Below are positions 10,810 to 21,500 of a stretch of 64,000 bases of DNA, one piece after another. This DNA comes from Hirudo medicinalis (Eukaryota > Annelida > Clitellata > Hirudinida > Hirudinidae). Within the stretch, counting starts at the first letter, position 1. Each line of letters starts with the position of its first letter. Location of the stretch: contig MPNW01000043.1 in NCBI GenBank assembly GCA_011800805.1, positions 213,659-277,658 on the forward strand. Direction: 5' to 3'. Position numbers and translations under genes: made by a program. The notes below the pieces were generated by a model. It was not told where the DNA came from and made no database searches. It worked only from the letters and a program-made list of their open reading frames with translations.

Positions 10810-13800
10810 ATGGTGTTCTTGACTCGCTTGTCATTTTCGGTAAAGGTACGAATTTTCCAAATTACTAAATATTAGTGAGATGCTAGGCATTAGTTTTTTA
10901 ATATAATGTTGCTGATTTTGATATTATCGATGGATAACGTGATTTAATTAATAATGTAAGATATTTATAGAAATCAGCTTTATGTTACCAATTCACTATT
11001 TCAAAGAATGATTCTATATGCTTTTTAATGTAAAACTTAAGCATATTACATTTGATTTTAACTTTTGAGTTACTTTAAGTTAGCATTAGCAAACTCTCCT
11101 TAACTTTATAAAACTCATGAATAAAAACATTAGATTTCTTTAAACAGCAAACGGCCATCCTAGATGCCCAATCCAGACTTGTTTTTATAAACAATTCAGC
11201 ATAGCTTATAAAATGAAAAATATGATAATTTTGTAAAAAAACATTTTGATATTCTTGGAAAATGCTGAACTTAGAAAATCACCAATGATTCACTCACATC
11301 AGATCTTCCTATTATGAGGATATAGTGTAAGATTCATCTTCCCTGGCAAGAAAATGTTAATGTTCTTAGATTATAGAACACTTTTCAAGCTTTAAACTCA
11401 AGTGTGTCAGCAAACGGTATATAAAAAAAATCTACAGCAAGGGCATATTTTTATTAGAATGGGAATTTTGGATAATGACAGTGACCTTCTTGAGTTAGTT
11501 TAAATAAAAAAATATAGGGGCATTACCCTTTTAAAATATTGCTTAAATCTGATGTTGTCATTGATTTGTCTTTGTTGTGGAGGAAAAGGCAAAACCAAGT
11601 GGGTGTAACATGAAATATGAACACTGCATATGATGCGTAATTCAAGTTTAATAATGTTAAATAGATTAATTTTCAGCCTACTTTAATGGTAAATAATCAT
11701 CCCACATAAATAAATGATTTTATTGCACAAGTTGTTCTAATCATTTCACATATAAAAATCGAATTTTATCAGCCTGTTTTGTTGAAGTTGCTATAAATTT
11801 CTTTTATAACACAAATTAATTGATCGTAATTGATTCACATTATCCAAAAATATGCGGCTCACCAACTGGGAACTGCGTGAAGGCTTTGAATTGTTACCTC
11901 ACTTATTAGTTTCTAATTACGAAACAAACTTAACTGAACTGTCAACATTCAGAGACAGTTCATAGACAGACTGAGATTGAACGTATGTGGGGGTAGGGGT
12001 GGACAAGGATTGGCTAAATACGGGGGTCTCGGAGGTCGAGGAGGAAACATTTATTTGGTTGGAGACAAAGAAGCCCAATTGAAGGATATCAAACAACTGA
12101 ATCCCTCGCAGAAATTTCAAGCCAGTAATGGCCATAACAGCAGGCAATAAAATTATTTGATATAAATAGAATGATTCACTTCAATGTTGAGTTTTGAAAC
12201 CTGTTAATTTTAGTTCACATTCTTTGCAAGGAGGACCAGGTGAAGATATTCTAATAAGATGTCCACTTGGAATATCAGTGGTGACTGATCAAAAAATCAC
12301 TCTGGGTCAGAGTTTTATTATATCCTTTTGGCAGATGATTTATATTCTTTAGTTTATATTTTTAACAGCTGAAATCAACAAAAATGATGAAAAGGTCCTG
12401 ATTGCTAAAGGTGGCAAGGGGGGTTCTCCTGCCAATAATTTCTTAGGGGAGAAGGGTCACCAACACAACCTCAATCTTGATCTCAAACTCATCGCTGACA
12501 TTGGACTGGTGGGGTCAGTGCTACCACTGCTACCAAATATTTTGTTGTCATGAATATTGTAATTGAATCACATTCTCTGGATCATGGTTTTATATTTCTT
12601 TTTAAGATGAACTCTTTGTTTTTTTTTTCTGTTAGGCAATTTAATTCAACTTATTACTGTGATTTCTTCCTTTAAAAATAGTTTAATTAGTGATAAAGAA
12701 CAAATTCAATAGATTTCCAAATGCTGGCAAATCTACTCTTCTCAAGAGCTTATCAAGAGCTTCTCCAAAGATTGCATCATATCCATGTAAGTTTTTTGTT
12801 ATGAAACATCCTCTAAATGCTAAAGCATTTGATAATTAAATTAATTCATAAAGAAACAAAAATAATGAGATGACAATTTAAATGTTTGGTTGCACATGTT
12901 ATAATTATATGGAATATAAATGTAATTAGCAGAATGACAAATAGCAAATTATAGGTTTTAGTTATCGATAAGGTTGCACTGATAAAATTATATTGAAATG
13001 ACAGTCACCACCATTGAACCAAGAATTGCCATGCTGGAGTATCCAGATAAGAGGCAGGTTGGTAGACTTCAAAATTCAATGTTTATGTTTCTGTAGTAGT
13101 CTCAATTACATGACAATTGCCTGAAATGGATGTCATCAGATCACCATGCAGACTTGCCAGGTCTAATCGAGGGTGCCCACGTGAACGTCGGCATGGGACA
13201 CAAGTTTCTGAAGCACGTCGAAAGGACGAAGATGCTGCTCTTTATAGTCGATATCTTTGGCTTTAGACTTAACCCTCAATATCCATTGAGGAGTAGCTTT
13301 GAGAACATCCTTCTTCTCAACAGGGTTAGAAACCTCAGATNNNNNNNNNNNNNNNNNNNNNNNNNNNNNNNNNNNNNNNNNNNNNNNNNNNNNNNNNNNN
13401 NNNNNNNNNNNNNNNNNNNNNNNNNNNNNNNNNNNNNNNNNNNNNNNNNNNNNNNNNNNNNNNNNNNNNNNNNNNNNNNNNNNNNNNNNNNNNNNNNNNN
13501 NNNNNNNNNNNNNNNNNNNNNNNNNNNNNNNNNNNNNNNNTAATAAGCCATTTCTTTCACTGATGCTTTTTATGTTGCAATGGAAACTGTTGAAAATTTC
13601 ATAAGCAGTAAAAAATAAAAAATAAAACAACTTCAGGAATTGGAGCTCTACAAGGAAGAGTTGGTGAGCAAGCCTTCAGTTCTGGTTATCAACAAAATAG
13701 ACATCCCAGAATCAGATGTGAGACTAAAAGAACTCATGGATAACCTTGAGAATATGCAAGGTAAGGTCTTAATTTGAATGAATTTACTGCTTAGTATTCA

Positions 13801-14251
13801 TTGCAATGGCATGTCATTATTATACATTTGTATTATCTCGTAATTATGTTTTTAAGTGAACTGTTCGTACATCTCAAATGACCGATTTTATGAGCATTTA
13901 CCGAACAATCTCGAGCCTCTATTTTGACAGTTCAAATAATGATTATAATATTAGTTTTAGCCTTATTTGAACATTGGCTAATTTTTAATATGATTTGATT
14001 GAAATCCTTCAGAGAGCATGACAAAAGTGGATGAATCTTTAAGACCGACAAACCTTGTGCACTTCGACGACATCCTCACGATATCTGCCAAAATGCAGAA
14101 TGGAACGGGTGTTCTCAAAGAAAGGCTGAGGGAACTTCTCGATTACCACCACAAGAAGGAGCTCGAGAGGGAAGAACAGGAGAAGGAGGAAGAACAAGCG
14201 AATTACTTTAAGCTCACCAACACTGAACACATTAACGTTAAATTTGTTTGA
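10810..14251 (+). CDS. GTPBP10: Obg-family GTPase GTPBP10 (mitochondrial ribosome assembly)
   Basis: Exons 10810-10839 (or to 10845), 11953-12143, 12214-12305, 12369-12513, 12713-12786, 13005-13061, 13140-13324, 13637-13760, 14013-14251 give 378 residues, close to the roughly 387 of the human protein. The Obg fold has its glycine-rich loops ([29 protein letters not shown]). The G domain shows G1 [10 protein letters not shown]3 [10 protein letters not shown] and G4 NKID. The family matures the large subunit of the mitochondrial ribosome. The first exon ([10 protein letters not shown]) is inferred from position, phase and its presequence-like composition; the rest is firm. Intron 2 begins with GC instead of GT at 12144. 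A 200-base assembly gap sits in the intron at 13341-13540 and does not remove coding sequence, since exons on both sides join in phase. Confidence 0.92.
13341..13540. other. Assembly gap (200 N)
   Basis: A run of exactly 200 Ns inside a GTPBP10 intron, probably a placeholder of fixed size. Confidence 0.99.
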
Positions 14252-14616
14252 GCTCGTGCAGGGGGCTCGTGACTCGTCATCTTCTTTGTATGTTTTCATT
14301 AAATTAAAAAGCACAATTTATCATTTGGAACATTGTTTTAGAGGAGTATTTAATTGGATGTTAATGTTTGTTATGGGCTGTGAATCCAGATTTTAAGAGT
14401 TATTAGATGATTGTGATTGACTGGTCATGTGGTGGTGAAGAACACTTTCCTAAGGTCAGTGCTTGATCCCAAGAAATGAGCAGCTACAACTGAGTTACAA
14501 CATGCCTTTTGAATGAATTTATGCTCTCCTGGTCAATGTTAACAACTGGGAGAAATGTAGAGTTTCACCAACAGGGTTGAAGCGTTTTGAGCGCTTGTGT
14601 TTATAGAATAACGTTT

Positions 14617-15073
14617 TCACTTTTTAAGATGAGGACCATGAAGAAAATGACAAGGCGAGAGAATAGCGTCAACGATAAAATTATTTGACAAGAATGTTTT
14701 GCGAAGGATGTCCTTGAAGTAAACTCGGAAAAAAGTGATGGGGATGTTGGTGACCTCAGCGTGATGAGTCGCAACCAACACCTCATTGCGGGTGATGAAT
14801 ACAGGAAAGCGATGACCTTATCGCCTCAAACTTCTTTGATTTACGAGCACCTTGATGCTTCAAATTAATTCCAAGCAATTCGTATCCCTCAGCAGAAACA
14901 GGTTCGCTGTGAAGAGAGGAGATCGCGTGCCGCGGTTTCATATTTCGAGATTCATTAAACCTGATTCTTCATCAGGAATTTCTCACAAGAATTCAGATGG
15001 GGATTCACGTCGGGAATTCTGGCGACGATGGTTTCGCTTTTAATAACGGCTTCTCGTATTTCAGAGGGCATAT
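14617..15073 (-). CDS. Three phase-compatible exons, 3' end of gene 2 or a separate gene
   Basis: Exons 14961-15073, 14851-14887 and 14617-14816 join in phase (entering with two bases, then phases 0 and 1) and end at a TGA. The protein runs MPSEIREAVIKSETIVARIP, then a short GYELLGINLKHQ exon, then HRFPVFITRNEVLVATHH and on to FLHGPHLKK. I do not recognise it. Acceptors precede each exon, and the donors are GTTTAA and GTGCTC. The entry phase fits a donor that leaves one base in the exon at 15569-15923, at 15763 (gtcagt) or further along, so these may be alternative last exons of the secreted gene upstream. They could equally be the end of a small independent gene whose first exon I cannot see. 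The exon ends about 370 bp from the stop of convergent GTPBP10. Confidence 0.4.
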
Positions 15074-15568
15074 CTGGATTGGTATGCTGTCATGATAATG
15101 ATGACGATGATGGTGTCGACGATGATTCAGATGAATGAAAGAAATTAACCGTTGTCATTGGATTTCAAGTCGAAGCTTTCAAAATAGATTTAAACTGACA
15201 TGTTAAATGAAGACATGTTTGTTGAAAAGTTAAACTTGATTAAATTCGATTTCATTGAATTAAATCGTGATGCTTTATAAAATGAGCTCAAAATGGCATC
15301 TCAAAATGTAAACATCTGTTTTTCCTAAGAAAATCTTGTGGATTTTGGAAAACTACTTCTTCGAAGAGGAAATGTAAGCGTGAACAAATCGCTACACAAT
15401 TAATAAAAATATTAACATAATAACACTATCAACAATAACAATAATAATAGCGATGATAATAATCTTTTCCAACATCAGGCATGAGCAAATTCTTGACCGT
15501 TTAAGCTCCGTTTTTAAGTACTTTTCTAAGGCACAGAAGAACGAATAGAAACCAATGGACGAACGGAT

Positions 15569-18500
15569 TCAAAGAATGAAGAAGAAATTTCGAATCTTTC
15601 GCGTGGTGTTCAAGACGCGATGAAGCACAAACAGTCCACAGATGGTTACCATCGACCGTTGACCGCCTATGATCGAAGCCGCTGGGAGGTGGTGGCCCCG
15701 CCCTGCTGCCCCTGAGTAGAGGGCGTAATATTCGTCGTAGGGGTGGGTCAGGTTGCACTGACCCAAGACGAGCTGCCTCGTTTGTTCGACCAGAGGCAGG
15801 ATGTACCTGTGCTGGTACTCGGTTGCTCCTTCCTGTCTGCACCTGTGGAGGATGTTGTCCTTGATTTCGTGGAAGCATTTCATTGAAGCGCTGACGACCC
15901 TGGTGAATTGTTCAACGATGGTTCTGGATTATGACGCAGATATCGATCATGGAGGAATTAGAACAACAAGCTTAATGCTGAACGAAGTGTGAAAGTTCGT
16001 GAAGAGGCTGATAATGATGGTGATGAGGATTGCAATGATCATGCTGTTTTTGCTGATACCGATAATGATGTTGTTAGTAATGGCGATGATGATAACGATC
16101 AAACAATTGGCGAGAGTAATTGTGGCGATGAATGGATGGGAAAAGCTAATTTCCGAAGGCAATTTAACTTAAACAAGTGTGCCTGATGGATTATTTTCCG
16201 AAGTTACTGCAATTTTATGGCTTTCGAGTTGAATCGGTTGAAATCCCAACACGAGGCCTGAGTGTGTGTGACTTTGGCATGCATTCACAATGCATCGTTC
16301 AGGTGCTCTTCTCATATTGATGAAGTTTTGTCCCTCGGCGCTAGAACAAATGTTCTTTTAGCGCTCTTCTCCAGATGGCGTCTAATTCGGCGCGCCTTGG
16401 ATGAATTTTGGAATGATATTGTGCGGTGTTAAGATAATTCGCATGGAATTCTGCTTCAAATTTTGTGATGGCAACCTTTTGCAACTTTGATGTGTTGTCA
16501 AAATAATGGTTAAAGTGATAAGGAGGAGATATAACATGTTCATTACATGGAATATATGAAATAGTGATGATGAAAACAATAATAATAACAATAACAACAA
16601 GAACTCTCAAGACTTTCATTAAAAAATCAGTCGACACTCAAGTCTTGAAATTGCATCCTACTCCCGTAAGAGTGCACTTGAATTCGTAAATAATGGCACA
16701 TTTTGACCCTGGAAACGGAAGGTCGGAGGTCGAACTTTTCACGAGGTCACCTCAGGGCAGTACAACAGAAAGGTCTCACACAGGAGAATGTCATGATTTA
16801 TCAAACAAGTAGCAGCTTAATACTTAAGAAATACCAAGCGGAATGTAGGACAGCAAGCGGTTGACATCGAACCATGCAAGACACGCATACAACTTCACGC
16901 CTCGTCAGCCCTGATTGAAAGCACCAGGAAATATTTCCATTGCACGAATTTCAATTTTTTTCTCCACCTGGAGAAGAAGAAAAAATCTCGTTTATTGTCT
17001 CCTCCATCCTTCTGAGACACTCATCGGTGTTTATCCTCCCTTGTACTTCAAGCGGTTTCTTCTCATTTGGTCAGTGATTCAACCTCTTTGCCGAAGCACT
17101 TGAGGAGAGGAAATGATCCAAAGTAGAAGCATCGAAATATTCGTGCATAGAAAGGTCGACCCAATGAAAGTATTTCGTAGCATGAAATCATGCAGAGACA
17201 CGCTTAGAGGGGATGGATGGTTTTGAGATTGTGCTGGACTGAGAATAGTCGCTAAACTCTTTGACATTTCTCAGCGAATATGTAAGGGAGATGATAATGA
17301 TGACGACGACGGCGATGATGATGATGATGACGACGACGACGATGGGACTATCTTTGTCGCGGAGGAATTGAGGAATAAATTGGACAACCTTTGGAAGTTC
17401 TTAAAACAGTTTTTTATTTAAATACATTCCATGAAATTAAACTCGTGTTCTTCTCAAAATTTGCAAAAACAAACATTTGTAGTTTCAATGCCAAACAGAA
17501 ACCTTACAAAAAATCTTCAAAATTGGTGAGGGAAACATTGGTTTGAATGTGTGGTGGTTTAGGAAATCCAACACATTGTATCTCAAGTTTTCAGATAAAT
17601 TTAATAATAATAATAACACAAAAAATGATGACAATTACAGTGCTAATGTCTGTAATTGTTGCCACACGAAATACCATTGATTATTGCTCAAGAACTTCAT
17701 TCTCATGTGAAGTTCTCATGTGGATTAAGGAACATTTTGAAGAAGAAGAAGAAGAAGAAGAAGAAGAAGAAGAAGAAGAAGAAGAAGAAGAAGAAGAAGA
17801 AGAAGAAGAAGAAGAACAACAACAACAACAACAACAACAAGTAGAAGAATAAGAAGTATTGTTCAATATCTGCTGCAGTTCGACAAGTGGAAACCCGAGT
17901 GAAGAAAATAATTTCTTCCTGCAGATGGACACTGAAAAATAAAAAGTTTGAACGAAGCACCAAGAAGACTTGAAGGTTGAATGAAGAATACTTGTTCAAT
18001 TAAAACATGACAGAATTAAATAATTGGTCCCAGGAAGGAAGGATTGAAACTCGTCATTTTTCAAGGAAAACCAAATCAAAGTCCTTCAAGTCATTTGCAG
18101 AACTTACATGTATGTGTCTGTTACAGTTACGTATCGGACGTTAATAAACAACAGCAGCAGCAACAACGACGACGACGACAACAACAATAACACGTATCTG
18201 GTTCGTATCTGGAAATATCCATTCACACGTCAGCTTCAGTCACGTAAAAGCAGTAGGCATTAGCCTCGCGAGGAAGCTTCATGATTTAATGAACCAACAT
18301 CGAATGTGAGAGGTGTGATCAGCAGCAACCTTTAAACGTCCAGGAAATTCAATTTGCTGCTCAATTATCCACCTTTGACAAGCACATTAGTTTCGGAGTT
18401 GGAAGGAATTTTGAAACTTTTCCAATGTTGACTGAAGATGGCATCGTTAGCGGAATCTCATGAAATTGGCTTCGTTTTCTCTGCGAATTTTGAGAATTTA

Positions 18501-21500
18501 TCAACTTTTCCCCATTTCAATCCAATGCTGCACATTGAATCGAGTGGTTGTGGAAAGATTATTTCAGATGTCAATCAGGAAATAATGATGAATAATATGA
18601 TAATGATTAAAAAGAAATAATGATTGAAAGGAAATAATGATTGAAATAAAATAATGATTGAAAGGAAATATTGATTGAAATGAAATATTGATTGAAAAGA
18701 AATATTGATTGAAAGGAAATAATGATTGAAAGGAAATATTGATTGAAAGGAAATATTGATTGAAAGGAAATATTGATTGAAAGGAAATATTGATTGAAAG
18801 GAAATATTGATTGAAAGGAAATAATGATTGATAGGAAATGATGATTGACATCTATTTGAATGCCTGAGTAGAAGTGGGTTTTTAAGCTTTGAAAGTATGC
18901 AAAGACATTGGACGGAAACATGATGTTGCAATCGAGTTATCAATTCAAGATTTCAATTCATTTCTCTTTGTAAACATTTTCAAGATGACAATCCATCTTA
19001 GATGTACATCTTGTTTACCACCTTATTCGTTATGGTGTTATCAAAAATTCTCATGTTGAAACCGGTCAAGACCCACGTGGGCGATAATAAGTTGCCTCGG
19101 AATGAGCGGTGATTGGGGAAAGCCACAAATTTTCTTCCGAGTAAAAAGCCTGATAATGAGCAAGGAAAAGTCGATAGAGGGCGCATGGAAGTTCAATTTC
19201 GCGCTAAAAAATGAAAAATATTCCATAAAATGTAAATTTCTAATAATTATATAAAGATTATTTCTTTAAACCATAAAAATATATTCTATTAAACTCTATT
19301 CTGGCAAATTGACTTAAACCACCATTGGAAAGATTCATGCTGGAAGCCATCTTAGGAGCGTCAAAGTGCAAATTGTCTTTGCATATTTTATCGCTAAGTA
19401 CCCGTTGGATAGATACAGCTGCAGATAATTGTCGAGCTTCTAATTTTCAGAGATGATGATGATGATGATGATGCCTAGAGAACACTTTAAAGATGATGAT
19501 GATGATGCATAGAGAGCACTTTAACGATGATGATGGTGATAATGGTGGCGAAGATAGAAATGGAGCTAATGATGAAAAACCCCGGCATCGTATTGTTGAA
19601 GACAGAGATAGTGATAACGCGATGGAGACGAGGACGAAGGCTGTGATGATGATCACCTGCAGGCACTCCTGTAGTCATTGCTGACTATGAACCTCCTCAG
19701 GAACTTATCAATTGTCTCCGTGCAGGTGCGTGTCGACTTGACATCGGGCAGGAAGCAGTCAGCCATGTTCTGCCGATCTGGAAAAAGAATTGGAAAGTCT
19801 CTGTAGTTCTGAATGTGCTCATGAAACTCACCCGTGCCACTCTTATACATAGTTCGCTAAGCGTGTTAAACTCAAGAATGAGCAACAATTGCAATACTAG
19901 TGAAGGTTGACGGTGTTGATAAAAAACAACTGATGTTATAAGCATTTTATTCCAACCAATCTTCATCGGAATTTAAACGACAAATTAAGAAGTATTTTCT
20001 CGAATAAATCAATAAATTAAAGAAACTGCTGAATAAAGAACAGACGTAAAAGTCCTCGCAATGGATGCATCCAGCGTTGGTGATCCTAATAAAAGTGCTT
20101 TATCTACGCCTAAATCTTACAAGGTATGTCGCCTCTTCCATCCTATCCGACGTTTCCTGAATAACTGCTGACCTTTGACCTCCTCACCTCAGCTCTCACT
20201 ATCTTCTCCTCATTCATCCTTTCTGCAGGCATCCACTTACGTTGCCTTTTATGAATTTTTATGAAACAGTACTAATGATATGTAATAAAAATAAATAAAT
20301 AAATAAATAAAAAATAAAAAAAATAATATAGTAGCCTTTACAGTCTGTGCTCAACCATATCTTTCATAATTTTCTTAACCTGTTCCAACATTAAGTTCTC
20401 TCTCTTTAACAGCTCCTCATTTTCCTTCTCTAACTGTTCGCTCTTCCTCTTAAAATACTCTTCACGTTCATGGCTTTCTGATAATTCCTTCACCTTTCGA
20501 ATCTTTTCGAATTCTTTTCTTTCGAATTTTTCCACCAATTTCTTAATCGATGGTTCCAGTTGTTTCAATTTATCTTGAAGCAGCAAATTCTTTCACATCA
20601 TCTAGATTAGGCAAAGCTGTTTCATTTATTCCTTCAGTAATTCTGTCCTCATCACAACCATCACCAAAATCAGACTCATGATGATAACAGTCAACGTGAC
20701 ATTTGTGGACGTATCTAAAGCATTCGATTCTGTTTCCCACGAATCGATTATCAGGGCAGTCTCTCGACTCGGCGCACCACCCTTGTTGACGAGATATCTG
20801 TCGGAGCTGTACAGAAATTGCCAAGTCCACATTAGAATGGGAAAGGAGCTCAGCGGAGCTACCCGGGTCGGCAGGGGAGTTAGGCAAGGCGACCCCATGT
20901 CGCCGATGTTATTCAATGCTGTGATTGACATGGTAGTCAGTGATATTGATAGATCTATCGGTGTCACCGGAGGAGAAAAATCCGCTGTGAAGTGCAACTA
21001 CATCGTCTTTGCAGACGACCTCCTTTTACTGTCCAACATCCAGCACGGATATTGGAATGAAAGTGATGTTACAACAACTAGAGATTTCGTTGGCCAAAGT
21101 TGGATTCACCATGAAACCAGCCAAATGTGCCTCGATGAGAACTGAGATCATCACGCGGAAAAGACAATGGATGTACACCCAGAGCCGTACCTGCAACTGC
21201 AGAGGACATCAGGGCACTCTCCATAGTGGACACGTACAAGTACTTAGGAGTTCGGATTTGACCTCGAATGCAATTTGCATCATTGGTCAACAGAATCCCA
21301 ACAGACCTTCACTGGATTTCGCGGGCTTCTTCTTCTCGTGCCATGCCAGAGAGTATATATCTTAAGGACCCATCTGCTCCCCAGTCAAAGTTCATTTCCT
21401 CACCTTCGGAACAATCAGTCTCAAGTCGTTAAATTCTGTTGATGTTGCAATTAGGAAGTCAGTACGAAAATGGCTCCTGCTACCAAAGGACACTCCAAAT

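Noticed and set aside
16341..16637. Minus-strand frame with a hydrophobic start and a helical second half
   Set aside because: The hydrophobic part is low-complexity intron sequence; the second half lacks a donor and cannot be joined to the neighbouring exons in phase.
17703..17999. Long Glu/Gln, Lys/Asn, Ser and Phe homopolymer frames
   Set aside because: Translations of the (GAA)n(CAA)n microsatellite.
18607..18845. Possible CRISPR-like array at the 17-bp repeat
   Set aside because: Units are directly adjacent with no spacers, and the sequence is a eukaryotic intron minisatellite.
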